DNA of 64,000 bases, from NCBI GenBank assembly GCA_036504995.1, contig DASXUG010000001.1:133956-197955 (forward strand). Direction: 5' to 3'. This DNA comes from DASXUG01 sp036504995 (lineage in GTDB: Bacteria; Pseudomonadota; Gammaproteobacteria; Burkholderiales; Methylophilaceae). A program made the position numbers and the translations under genes. The notes beneath the pieces are model-generated. The model worked only from the letters and a program-made list of their open reading frames with translations. It did not search any database and was not told the DNA's origin. Of the stretch, positions 53,295 through 61,216 are shown in pieces. The number at the start of each line of letters is the position of its first letter. Positions within the stretch are counted from its first letter, which is position 1.

Positions 53295-54476
53295 TTATTG
53301 TAAACCACTTGCCAGCTCAAAAATCGGCAAATACATCATCAATACAATCCCACCAATGATCACGCCGATAACGGCCATCAACAAAGGCTCAAATACTTTA
53401 GTGAATGCATCCACCCAGCGTAACATTTGCTCTTCATGGAAAATGGCTGAACGCTCCATCATAGTTTCGAGCTTGCCAGTGCGTTCACCTACGCGAAATA
53501 AACGGCCTGCAACGGGCGTCGTGAGCCCGCAACTTTCAAAAGCTTCTGAAAAGGATAGACCTTCGCTGATTAGGCGCTTGGCTTTGCTTAAGTTGGATTG
53601 CAAGCTCACTCCCAACAAACTGTTGACCATGCCTAACCCTGTGACAACTGGGATGCCGCTGCGTAATAGCATGGAAAAAGTGCGATATAAGCGCGATAAG
53701 TGGTAAATGCGTACTTTTTCGCCCAAATAGGGCAATTTCCAAAAAGCGTCAAATAGTTTTTCGCGTATGGCTGGCTGAGAAAATAGGCTTGTTAATAATG
53801 CACCTAAACCAAATAAAAGTACGAGCACTATCAAGCCATAATCTTGCGAAAATTTGCCTAATTGTAATAACAGCTTAGTGGTAAACGATAAATTACTTAC
53901 GTGCGATTCGTAAATTTTACTAAAGCGCGGCACAACGTAGGCCATTAAAAATACCAGTACTAAAAAGCCGAATGTGAGCACTAGTGCAGGGTAAATTGAG
54001 GCACTGATGATGCGTTTTTTTAAAATATCAATTTGCTCTATATATAAAGCATAGCGGGTTAACGCTTCAGGCAGATTGCCCGTTGTTTCTGCGGCTTTAA
54101 CGGTAGCCACAAACAAGCTAGGGAAAGCGCCTGGCAAGTTGGCCATGGCATCAGATAATTGTTGGCCTTCGCGTACGGCGGAAAGTAGTTTAGCTAAAAT
54201 GGCACGGGTTTCGGTGCGAGTTTCTTTTTCAATTAAGGTATCGAGCGAATCTGGTAAAGGTAAGCCAGCTTCTAATAACACACGTAATTCTTGGCAAAAC
54301 AGTACCAATGGAAAGCGCTCAGCACCCAAGCGGATTTTGCGCGCGTGGTTAGCCACGCGGAGCACGGTGTAACCTTGCTGCTCTGCGCGTTGCCTGGCCT
54401 CAAGCTCGCTTGCTGCGTCTATGGCAATTTGCGAAGGTGTCCCCGATGCTTTAATGACTCTCAATTGATATTGCAT
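53295..54476 (-). CDS. GspF/PilC-type inner membrane protein
   Basis: A 393-aa protein with two T2SSF domains (about 60-185 and 265-385) and three membrane helices (about 160-180, 210-230, 360-380). The N-terminus MQYQLRVIKASGTPSQIAID is typical. It is the first gene of the operon and forms the platform on which the ATPase acts. Confidence 0.93.
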   Translation of the reverse strand: MQYQLRVIKASGTPSQIAIDAASELEARQRAEQQGYTVLRVANHARKIRLGAERFPLVLFCQELRVLLEAGLPLPDSLDTLIEKETRTETRAILAKLLSAVREGQQLSDAMANLPGAFPSLFVATVKAAETTGNLPEALTRYALYIEQIDILKKRIISASIYPALVLTFGFLVLVFLMAYVVPRFSKIYESHVSNLSFTTKLLLQLGKFSQDYGLIVLVLLFGLGALLTSLFSQPAIREKLFDAFWKLPYLGEKVRIYHLSRLYRTFSMLLRSGIPVVTGLGMVNSLLGVSLQSNLSKAKRLISEGLSFSEAFESCGLTTPVAGRLFRVGERTGKLETMMERSAIFHEEQMLRWVDAFTKVFEPLLMAVIGVIIGGIVLMMYLPIFELASGLQ

Positions 54477-54591
54477 ATCATTAATCTGATTTTCTTGTAT
54501 TTGTTATTCTAGTGTTTGTTATTTTATTATTAGGCCTCTTTTTTACAGGTTTGATGTAAAGAAGTAAAGGCACTACTAGTACAAACTAAAA

Positions 54592-54609
54592 CCCCCGGTG
54601 AACCGGGGG
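54592..54609 (-). terminator. Intrinsic terminator after the DUF336 gene
   Basis: CCCCCGG, loop TGAA, CCGGGGG; on the minus strand it is followed by TTTTAGTTTG. It ends the DUF336 transcript and separates it from the secretion operon. Confidence 0.9.
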
Positions 54610-54634
54610 CTATCTAACACAAAATCTCAACTGA

Positions 54635-55378
54635 TTACTTGAAGCCAAATGATGCATTGTTATTGATTGAGCCCGTATTGTAGCAATCAGGATGATCGCC
54701 TAAAGCAGCATAGGTTGATGTTAGGTTCAGGGTTTCAAAGCCGCCACCATTGGGGAAGTCAGGGAAGTTTGATGCTAGGCCTAAAATCTCACGTGCTTTC
54801 CATACTGTTGCGTGATCAGTACATGACGTGTCACCAGACACACCTAGGGCACCAATTTTAACGCCATTTTTGTAAACAGCAACACCGCCGCCGAACACGT
54901 TTACGCCACCAACACGGCTATATTTCATTGGGTCTTGTGCAGTACCGTAGTCTTTAGGATTGCCGCGATAAGCTGCTTGAGCATCTACTGGGTTAGATTC
55001 TTGTAAGCCAAACAATGAGCCACCTGGTTGCACAGCGGCATATAAAGCGCCTGTAGAAATAGAAACACCGTTGATACTGAATGCGTTAGCGGTGTTAGCT
55101 TTTTGTGCTGAAATTACACGACTACCTAACCACTCTGATTGGCTAGCTAATGCCCCTTGTGTGCCTGAGGTAACCACTTCACATACCATGCCAGTTTCGT
55201 CAACGAAAGTCATCCACATTGGCAATGTAAAACCACCAGCAGTGCCAGTAGCAGTTTTAATTGCAGATTGAAGTGCAGCGCGACTAATATCGCTGCATTT
55301 TGCATTGGCTGCGCCCGCAGCTAACATTGAAGCTGCAGCCAAAGCTACAACTGCTAATTTTTTTGCTTGAAATTTCAT
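54635..55378 (-). CDS. Exported GlcG/HbpS (DUF336) family heme-binding-like protein
   Basis: A 247-aa secreted protein. The ATG at 55378 is preceded by AAGGGAC, and the signal peptide ends AAGAANA before KCSD; a longer in-frame start at 55444 adds non-signal sequence. The body shows DUF336 features: LPMWMTFVDETGMVCEV, SRVISAQKANTANAFS, and GGVAVYKNGVKIGALGVSG. Members bind heme or act in degradation pathways; the ligand here is unknown. It has no PEP-CTERM tail but shares the TAGTCC operator with PEP-CTERM genes. Confidence 0.83.
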   Translation of the reverse strand: MKFQAKKLAVVALAAASMLAAGAANAKCSDISRAALQSAIKTATGTAGGFTLPMWMTFVDETGMVCEVVTSGTQGALASQSEWLGSRVISAQKANTANAFSINGVSISTGALYAAVQPGGSLFGLQESNPVDAQAAYRGNPKDYGTAQDPMKYSRVGGVNVFGGGVAVYKNGVKIGALGVSGDTSCTDHATVWKAREILGLASNFPDFPNGGGFETLNLTSTYAALGDHPDCYNTGSINNNASFGFK

Positions 55379-55483
55379 ATTTATGTCCCTTAAAATTGAA
55401 GTTGATATGTGCGTTAAGTGTTTATTTGTTGAAGTTGTTAACACTCAATTTAAGCTTAATTACTTTAAGTTGGTACATTCAAC

Positions 55484-55503
55484 TGACGATATTGATAACG
55501 TCA
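55484..55503. promoter_or_regulatory. Imperfect dyad upstream of the DUF336 gene
   Basis: TGACGATATTGATAACGTCA is palindromic at 16 of 20 positions (TGACG...CGTCA with ATA/TAT inside), 106 bp before the start codon and closer to it than the TAGTCC operator. Possible second regulator site. Confidence 0.35.
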
Positions 55504-55619
55504 ATTAATCAAACAGAGCATCTTATCAAGCACTTATATGGCATATATTAAATTCACATATGGCCCACATTTGGATACTTAATGAGCCGTATTAGACATG
55601 CTTTTTGGGTGGGTGTCTA

Positions 55620-55635
55620 TAGTCCATTCGGACTA
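55620..55635. promoter_or_regulatory. TAGTCC-N4-GGACTA operator, copy 2
   Basis: TAGTCCATTCGGACTA, the exact reverse complement of copies 1 and 3. It is 242 bp before the DUF336 gene start. Read in gene direction it is TAGTCC-GAAT-GGACTA, the same orientation as copy 1. Confidence 0.62.
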
Positions 55636-55809
55636 ATTTCGAGCTATTTTTTACATAAATTTGTAATTTAAACGAGATATTTGGAATCTTAATTTGATTG
55701 TTTGGATGTTTTCTAATTGTAACAAATCAAAACAAAACTGCATGGATGTTGCTAGGATTAGGAGTGTAGAGACGGAGAGATGTGTGAATGCGTTGGGAAG
55801 AGGTAATCG

Positions 55810-55839
55810 AACTGGGTTAATGCTGTGATTAACCCAGTT
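55810..55839. terminator. 12-bp hairpin downstream of the GntR gene
   Basis: AACTGGGTTAAT (55810-55821) and ATTAACCCAGTT (55828-55839) with a 6-nt loop. It is 32 bp past the GntR stop on the minus strand; no T-run follows there, so it may be a 3' stabiliser and not a terminator. Confidence 0.55.
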
Positions 55840-55870
55840 GGTAAAATTTTACTTATTCTAAACGATTAAA

Positions 55871-56653
55871 CTAAACGCTTAGTTTTAAACGATAGGCGTA
55901 TGCATCACCACGGAAGGTGCCTTCTACATACTCTACTAGTTGATCCTGCGTCGAGAATGATTTACGTTTTAGCAGCAAGCAAGGATTGCTTTCGCTAAAG
56001 CCAAAAATTTCTGATTCCTCAGGCGAGCTCATAATGGCCTCGATTGATTGCTCAGCCCATATCATTTTGATATTGCAACGTTCCTGCAAGAATATGTAAG
56101 CAGAACCACTGGTATCCCAATCTGCCATTTGCGGTGCAATCGTCAAGTCATACCATGCGATTTCACGCGTCATTGGTACGCCATCGCCCAAACGTAAGCG
56201 CACCATGCGTAAAAAAGTCGCAGTAGAGGGGCGTTTAAAAATAGAGGCTATAGTACGGTCTTGAATTACGTCATGCTGCAATACACGCGTTGAAGCGATC
56301 ACCCCAACTTCAGCCATTTCTTCGGTAAAGCCTCTTAGCTTACCAAGGGTTGGGCTAACTCTTGGTGTATCTTTGACAAGGGTGCCGCCACGACCATGCG
56401 TGCTTAGCTCGCCAGATTTGCGTAACTCATCATAGCAACGCTTTACCGTGGTGCGGCTGACGTTTAACATTGCGGCCAAAACGCGCTCTGCTGGCAAGCC
56501 CAAGCCAGAGCCCAGTTCACCTGTTTCTATCAGGCCTTTAATTTTTCGTTTTAGTTGAAGGTAGTATGGTTCAGAAGTTGTGCTGTCTAGACTTAACTTT
56601 TCCATTAAGTCATCGTATGATGCATCCGTATGTCTTTTTGTTACATTTGCCAT
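55871..56653 (-). CDS. GntR-family (HutC/UTRA) transcriptional regulator
   Basis: A 260-aa regulator. The winged helix-turn-helix is at about 27-95 (YYLQLKRKIKGLIETGEL; LPAERVLAAMLNVSRTTVKR), and a UTRA effector domain follows (about 110-255; RMVRLRLGDGVPMTREIAWY). UTRA regulators sense sugars, amino acids or histidine intermediates; the effector is unknown. A perfect palindrome GTTGTACAAC lies 53 bp upstream, a likely self-regulatory site. Confidence 0.9.
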   Translation of the reverse strand: MANVTKRHTDASYDDLMEKLSLDSTTSEPYYLQLKRKIKGLIETGELGSGLGLPAERVLAAMLNVSRTTVKRCYDELRKSGELSTHGRGGTLVKDTPRVSPTLGKLRGFTEEMAEVGVIASTRVLQHDVIQDRTIASIFKRPSTATFLRMVRLRLGDGVPMTREIAWYDLTIAPQMADWDTSGSAYIFLQERCNIKMIWAEQSIEAIMSSPEESEIFGFSESNPCLLLKRKSFSTQDQLVEYVEGTFRGDAYAYRLKLSV

Positions 56654-56705
56654 GAAATCAGCCCCAGTGTGTGTAAAGTAAGTTATTAATATAATTAAGA
56701 TTTAT

Positions 56706-56715
56706 GTTGTACAAC
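56706..56715. promoter_or_regulatory. GTTGTACAAC palindrome, probable GntR operator
   Basis: A perfect 10-bp palindrome, 53 bp before the GntR-family start. It fits the GT-N-TA-N-AC type pattern of HutC-subfamily sites (GTTGTACAAC contains GT..TA..AC). Sited between the regulator and the minus-strand PEP-CTERM-like gene. Confidence 0.5.
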
Positions 56716-56794
56716 TAAAGTTCAATTCTACTATTAAAACACTTTTTTTTCACCTAATTAGTGCAGTAACCATTTGAGATGGTGCAAAAAATAA

Positions 56795-56820
56795 GCACCC
56801 TCAGGGTGCCTTTTTATTTT
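56795..56820. terminator. Intrinsic terminator
   Basis: GCACCC, loop TCA, GGGTGC followed by C and TTTTTATTTTT on the plus strand, and by TTATTTTTTGC on the minus strand. Ends the miniature PEP-CTERM gene. Confidence 0.85.
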
Positions 56821-56886
56821 TGCTTAATAATTAAATCAGCTCAGACTGTCTGGGTAAGGGGATTCAGCCTGAGGTGAGAGGGGTTA

Positions 56887-57078
56887 CTAGTAGTTTGCAT
56901 GCAGTCTACGGCGCGCTATATAGACGACTAATCCCAAGCCTGCTAGCATCATACTTAAGGTTCCAGGTTCTTCTTGGTTGATAGCGGGAGTACTTGAAAA
57001 TGTACTCTTGAACATCGGGTTTGCCTGTGTAGAAAGTGATACGATTACTAATATAAATAACATCAACGCTCTCATCAT
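56887..57078 (-). CDS. Miniature PEP-CTERM-like protein (63 aa)
   Basis: A signal peptide (residues 1-19, ending TQAN), a linker of about 20 residues with no fold, and a C-terminal sorting tail EEPGTLSMMLAGLGLVVYIARRR. The PEP position reads EEPG in place of PEP, so exosortase recognition is uncertain. AAAGGAG lies before two adjacent ATGs. It may be a tiny surface peptide or a remnant of a larger gene. Preceded by a terminator-free gap to the next FxDxF gene. Confidence 0.7.
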   Translation of the reverse strand: MMRALMLFILVIVSLSTQANPMFKSTFSSTPAINQEEPGTLSMMLAGLGLVVYIARRRLHANY

Positions 57079-57189
57079 AAACTCCTTTAACCAGCTAAAA
57101 TATATGTAGCCCCTTCGGTATTTGTAAATACTTTGATCGACCTATTTAAATGTTGCCCTTACTTTGTGACGTTTAAGCGCGCGGATTTA

Positions 57190-57717
57190 TTAACCTTTTG
57201 AATCTGATAGTTTGCTGCGAGCTAGCAACCCTAGCAGGCCGAGGCCTAACAGAGCGAATGATGAGGGCTCTGGAATAGGTGTGGTCAGCGACTCACTGCT
57301 TGCTAGATTGAAGGTGTAACTGCCCCCGAGCGTGCCTCGATGTTTACCAGAAACGGCAAAGAAGTAAGTGCCTGCGCTTATGTTCTCAAATGCGAAACTC
57401 TCGTCGGAGTTAATCAAGTCATTGATGGCGGATTTTTCTAAAAATAAGTCAGCGCTGATAATATTGGTTGAATCTGTACCGTTACCAACACTTACTGTTA
57501 CATCTGGAGCACTACCAAAAACAGTTGCTGCGTTGGAGGTAAGGCGGAAGGTAAAATAATCTAAGAAGTTGGTATCACCGTATATGACATCAGTTTCAAA
57601 TGATAGGCTGCTGTTGCTGCTAGATGGCGAAATGTCGCCCAGAGCATACACTTTTGCTAAAGCTGAGTGAGAGGTTGATAAGGCAATGACGAGGGCGAGT
57701 ATTTTCAGTAAGCTCAT
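57190..57717 (-). CDS. FxDxF-type PEP-CTERM exported protein
   Basis: A 175-aa protein with a signal peptide ending SALAKV, the NFLDYFTF (FxDxF) motif near residue 51, GSAPDVTVSV, FENISAGTYFFAV, and the sorting tail IPEPSSFALLGLGLLGL-LARSK. Related to the genes at 57931 and 32550 (shared FxDxF, GSAP and GTY/GSY blocks). No TAGTCC operator directly upstream, so it may be regulated separately or by read-through from the gene at 57931. Confidence 0.88.
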   Translation of the reverse strand: MSLLKILALVIALSTSHSALAKVYALGDISPSSSNSSLSFETDVIYGDTNFLDYFTFRLTSNAATVFGSAPDVTVSVGNGTDSTNIISADLFLEKSAINDLINSDESFAFENISAGTYFFAVSGKHRGTLGGSYTFNLASSESLTTPIPEPSSFALLGLGLLGLLARSKLSDSKG

Positions 57718-57811
57718 GATGGCAGTCCTTCTTTAGGTATTACATTCTTTACAAAACTCAAAAAAATATTGATGAGCATGCAAATGTTAAGCAATCTATA
57801 TGCCAAAATAA

Positions 57812-57837
57812 AAAAAGACACCCGAAGGTGTCTTTTT
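57812..57837. terminator. Bidirectional terminator between PEP-CTERM genes
   Basis: AAAAAGACACC, loop CGAA, GGTGTCTTTTT. It lies 94 bp past the stop of the PEP-CTERM gene at 57931 and would end that transcript. Confidence 0.93.
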
Positions 57838-57930
57838 GGTTTTAACTTTACTTAAGTAATATTTCTTAAATAATATTTTAAGTGTTCGTGATCAAATTAA
57901 AACTAAAGCAGTTAATTCTAATTTACACAA

Positions 57931-58461
57931 TCAAGCTTGGCGACGACGAGCAGCAAAGCCAATTAAGCCTAAGCCAGCTAACATCATAGCGTAAGCTTCA
58001 GGTTCTGGCACTGCTGTTGCTGGGGTTGCCGCAAGGTTAAGTGTGTAAACTTGAGGAGAGTCGCTAAGTGGTTTTTTGTCTGTGCCAGTAACGGTTAGGT
58101 AGTATGAGCCAGATGCGATGTTTTTAAATGAAAATGACTCCGCGTTTTTAAGCAAATCGCCAGTCACTAAACTGCCGCTGCCAATGTCACCTGAATAAAG
58201 ACTTACATCCGTAATATCAATAAACACACCATCTGCCTTTTTGATAGAGACCTTAACGTCTGGAGCACTACCAAATACATTGGCATCAGCAGATAAAGTG
58301 AATGTAAAGTAGTCTAAAAAGTTAGCTGTTCCAGCAAGATCTTCAGAGTCTTGTGAAACCGCACCTGGAGGGCCCATGCTACCTAAGTCGTACACGGTTG
58401 CCATGGCTGACTGTGATGCAAATAGTGCTGCCACTAATGCCAAAACTTTTACTGAGTTCAT
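57931..58461 (-). CDS. FxDxF-type PEP-CTERM exported protein
   Basis: A 176-aa protein with a signal peptide ending QSAMATV, NFLDYFTF (FxDxF), GSAPDVKVSI, KNIASGSYYLTV, and the tail VPEPEAYAMMLAGLGL-IGF-AARR. The tail and signal peptide are nearly identical to the protein at 32550, though the genes lie 25 kb apart. AAGGAAG precedes the ATG by 6 nt. Under the TAGTCC operator at 58635. Confidence 0.92.
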   Translation of the reverse strand: MNSVKVLALVAALFASQSAMATVYDLGSMGPPGAVSQDSEDLAGTANFLDYFTFTLSADANVFGSAPDVKVSIKKADGVFIDITDVSLYSGDIGSGSLVTGDLLKNAESFSFKNIASGSYYLTVTGTDKKPLSDSPQVYTLNLAATPATAVPEPEAYAMMLAGLGLIGFAARRRQA

Positions 58462-58773
58462 TGTTTGCTTCCTTGTTGAAAAGTTGATTTAAATTTCCAC
58501 TAAGCTATATATATATGTATGCGCTATATATGTATATATTCAAAAACTAAGTTACGTGTTTTGTTACATTTTTTGTATTTTTTTGGACTTTTATTTTTCT
58601 GCTTGGATTATTGCATGTTGATAGTTTTTTGCAATAGTCCGAATGGACTAATCATGCTCATGTAAATGGAGGGTAGTTTAGTTGGAGTTTTCTACTATAG
58701 TAATTGTCGATAGAGCAGAAAAACAGGAGTGATTTTTTTATTCATCCATATGATATTTAACTATTTTTCTGCA
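58462..58773. other. Intergenic region, 312 bp
   Basis: No gene was found. It holds the leader of the PEP-CTERM gene, a very AT-rich alternating segment (58504-58540, TATATATATG-type), and the operator at 58635-58650. On the minus strand TTGAAT with TATATA-like boxes could be a sigma-70 promoter; no sigma-54 -24/-12 pair fits. Confidence 0.4.
58635..58650. promoter_or_regulatory. TAGTCC-N4-GGACTA operator, copy 3
   Basis: TAGTCCGAATGGACTA, 174 bp before the PEP-CTERM gene start. In gene direction the centre is ATTC, opposite to copies 1 and 2, and the gene-side flank ATTGC matches copy 1. Confidence 0.65.
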
Positions 58774-59196
58774 CTATTCAGCAAGTTCCACCACTTCAAA
58801 ATCATGCGTTATTTGTGCGGATTTACCTAACATGATGGAGGCGGAGCAATATTTTTCTGCAGAGAGTTTTACTGCGCGTTCAACCTGTCCAACATTTAAA
58901 CCTTTGCCTGTCACCACAAAGTGTACGTGTATCGTCGTAAATACTTTTGGTATTTCTTCGGCACGCTCCGCTTGTATCTCTGCAACGCAATCGACGATCG
59001 GTTGGCGTGCTTTTTTCAGTATGGTCACCACATCAAACGAAGTGCATGCGCCCATGCCAATCAGTAACATCTCCATTGGGCGCATGCCCAGGTTTTTGCC
59101 GCCAGCTTCAGGCGCGCCGTCTAGTACCACGGCATGCCCAGTTTCGGATTCGCCCATAAAGCAGACGTTTTCAATCCATTTGATTCTAGCTTTCAT
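58774..59196 (-). CDS. OsmC/Ohr family protein
   Basis: A 140-aa protein with the two catalytic cysteines of OsmC-family peroxidases: Cys51 (GMGACTSFD) and Cys117 (EKYCSAS). MRPMEMLLIGM precedes the first. It would reduce organic hydroperoxides or act in sulfur chemistry. The first 15 bases of the gene plus one are duplicated directly upstream, giving a second ATG with no clear ribosome binding site. Confidence 0.9.
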   Translation of the reverse strand: MKARIKWIENVCFMGESETGHAVVLDGAPEAGGKNLGMRPMEMLLIGMGACTSFDVVTILKKARQPIVDCVAEIQAERAEEIPKVFTTIHVHFVVTGKGLNVGQVERAVKLSAEKYCSASIMLGKSAQITHDFEVVELAE

Positions 59197-59212
59197 AGAT
59201 TCTAGCTTTCAT
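59182..59212 (-). repeat. 16-bp-period tandem duplication at the osmC start
   Basis: GATTCTAGCTTTCAT occurs at 59182-59196 and again at 59198-59212, one base apart. On the minus strand both copies begin with ATG. The upstream ATG opens an 8-codon frame that stops at 59186-59188, 11 bp inside the gene, so it overlaps and is offset by one frame. Confidence 0.85.
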
Positions 59213-59228
59213 GAAGTTAAGTGCTTAG

Positions 59229-59711
59229 TTATTTAATGTCCAGTAATTCAACATCAAAAATCAAAGTGGCGTTGGGAGGAATCACACCGCCTGCACCACG
59301 TGCACCGTAGCCATAGTCAGGTGGAATAATGAGGGTACGTTTGCCACCGATTTTCATGCCGGCAAAGCCTTCATCCCAGCCGCGAATCACTTGTCCGCCG
59401 CCTAGAAAAAATACAAACGGTTCATGGCGATCGAGTGAGCTGTCAAACTTTGTGCCTTTGCCATCTGGTTTGCTTGGATCATAAAGCCAGCCAGTGTAAT
59501 TAACGGTGACGTTAAAGCCAGGTTCTGCTTCGCGACCTTGGCCTGCTAAGGTGTCATTTTTGACGAGTTCTGTAATATTCATTGGGAGTTTTCCATTGGT
59601 TGCAGTGTTGTTTGATTGGGTTGTTGGTGCGGTTTTAGAATCCGCTTGGCAGCCACTCGCAGCGAGCATTGCGCTTAGTATGGCGGCGGTTAGTAAGGTA
59701 TTTTTTTTCAT
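59229..59711 (-). CDS. FKBP-type peptidyl-prolyl isomerase lipoprotein
   Basis: A 160-aa protein. The ATG at 59711 has GGAG 6 nt upstream; a TTG 12 bp earlier would overlap that site. The signal ends LAASGC, a lipobox, so it is envelope-anchored. The FKBP domain has VTVNYTGWLYD, FVFFLGGGQVIRGWDEG, GGKRTLIIPPDYGYGARG and IPPNATLIFDVELL, with all active-site aromatics present. Confidence 0.93.
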   Translation of the reverse strand: MKKNTLLTAAILSAMLAASGCQADSKTAPTTQSNNTATNGKLPMNITELVKNDTLAGQGREAEPGFNVTVNYTGWLYDPSKPDGKGTKFDSSLDRHEPFVFFLGGGQVIRGWDEGFAGMKIGGKRTLIIPPDYGYGARGAGGVIPPNATLIFDVELLDIK

Positions 59712-59782
59712 CAACTGCTCCAAAATAGTTACGCTAAAAATGAAGTGCTAGGCCAATTGCGTTGGCAAAACGATATTCTGCA

Positions 59783-61216
59783 TTAATTTTGCTGAAATAC
59801 CCAGTCTATCAGTGCATCTTGTGCTGGTTTTGTTTGCGCCGCTTTGGCGTGGTTAATCATAAATACCATGACGTAGCGCTTGCCATTTTTGCCAAGTATA
59901 TAGCCTGATATGGCGAACACGCCGTCAATCGTGCCTGTTTTTAAATGCGCCCGTCCTTGAGCTGGACTGTCTTTCATGCGTTTTAACAGGGTGCCGTCAA
60001 CCGCTAATATGGGTAGTGATGCCATAAACTCTGGCATGACAGGGCTATAGAAGGCGCTGGTAAGCAGTGCGCCCATATGTTGCGCACTAATGCGTTCTGA
60101 GCGAGATAGGCCCGAGCCATTTTCAATTACAAGTTCACTAAACGCTAAATTTTTGCTGGCTAGCCATGCCTTAATCGCCGTCACGCCTTTTTCTTCGGTG
60201 GCGGGTGCGCCTTGTGATTCAGCAGCGATAGTAAGTAACAACTGGCGGGCCATTAGGTTGTTACTCCATTTGTTAACGTCGCTTAGTAAATCTGCCAATG
60301 TTGCTGAATCAAACTGCAAAAGCTTAATCGCCCCAACTGGTACGCTGGTTGTTTTGACCTTGCCCGAAATATTGCCAGCTTGTTCGCGTAGTAGCTTACG
60401 AAATAAATTAAAGCTTAAGTCAGCGGGGCTGAGCACCAATAATTCCAGGTATTTTTCGGTGCAATTTGCAGGAAATGCACCAGAAAAGATCACCTCAGCA
60501 GGGGTTTTGCTGGCGTTGACTTCATAATTCAAACGGCTACGCCAACTACTGCAATCGCCTCCGTTGACTTTGAGTTGGTTGTTGATGTGGATCTCAGTTA
60601 AATCTGGGTCGGGCGTTATATTGAGTTGCGCATCATCGGACGCAAAGCGAAAGCTCACCATTTTGAGATTACTCATCATGGCGCTTGGGGTGGCGTTGTA
60701 AGCGCGCGCGCCGTCGCCATCAAAATTGCTTGGGTTGGTTGATTGGCTGGCGAAAAAGCTGTCATCCAAAATCAAGTCTCCCTTGATCTGTTTGATGCCC
60801 GCTTGTTTGATTTGTGTGACTAAGCGCCACATATCGCTACTCATTAGGTGCGGGTCGCCATAACCTTTTAGGTAAAGATTGCCGTCTAGCGTGCCATTAC
60901 GCAGGCTACCATCGTAATACACTTCTGTTTTCCAGCGGTAAGCAGGGCCCAATATTTCCAAAGCAGCATCACTAGTGACGAGCTTCATGGTGCTGGCAGG
61001 ATTCAGTGCTTTTTGTGCTTGGTGGCTAATCAATGGTGCGGCTAGGTTGTTAGGTGAGTCTGCCAAAGGTTGAACGTAGACTGAAACTGCATCAGCGGGG
61101 ATGCCTTCTTTTTTCAATGCAGCAATAACGCTATCAGGTAATTCTGCATGGGCAGAAAGTACGGTAAAAAAACACAAAAATGTAGCTATCTGCAATGAAA
61201 ATTGGCTTATTTTCAT
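59783..61216 (-). CDS. dacB: D-alanyl-D-alanine carboxypeptidase/endopeptidase (PBP4)
   Basis: A 477-aa periplasmic S13-family enzyme that trims and cuts peptidoglycan peptides. Signal peptide to about AHA at residue 24. SxxK is Ser75-Thr-Met-Lys78 (NPASTMKLV), SxN appears in NKWSNNLMA, and KTG in HLKTGTIDG. A DacB-specific insert lies between the motifs. The ATG at 61216 overlaps the bioA stop (ATGA); the earlier in-frame TTG at 61225 is less likely. Confidence 0.95.
   Translation of the reverse strand: MKISQFSLQIATFLCFFTVLSAHAELPDSVIAALKKEGIPADAVSVYVQPLADSPNNLAAPLISHQAQKALNPASTMKLVTSDAALEILGPAYRWKTEVYYDGSLRNGTLDGNLYLKGYGDPHLMSSDMWRLVTQIKQAGIKQIKGDLILDDSFFASQSTNPSNFDGDGARAYNATPSAMMSNLKMVSFRFASDDAQLNITPDPDLTEIHINNQLKVNGGDCSSWRSRLNYEVNASKTPAEVIFSGAFPANCTEKYLELLVLSPADLSFNLFRKLLREQAGNISGKVKTTSVPVGAIKLLQFDSATLADLLSDVNKWSNNLMARQLLLTIAAESQGAPATEEKGVTAIKAWLASKNLAFSELVIENGSGLSRSERISAQHMGALLTSAFYSPVMPEFMASLPILAVDGTLLKRMKDSPAQGRAHLKTGTIDGVFAISGYILGKNGKRYVMVFMINHAKAAQTKPAQDALIDWVFQQN

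Larger units (their letters stand above)
55445..55870. other. Intergenic region, 426 bp
   Basis: No gene was found. It contains the upstream control region of the DUF336 gene, with the dyad at 55484-55503 and the 16-bp operator at 55620-55635, then AT-rich DNA, and next to the GntR gene a 12-bp hairpin (55810-55839). Confidence 0.5.

Noticed and set aside
45889..54476. Complete MSHA pilus or competence pilus locus
   Set aside because: No MshM/MshN, PilT, or large minor pilins are present and no DNA-uptake gene is nearby.
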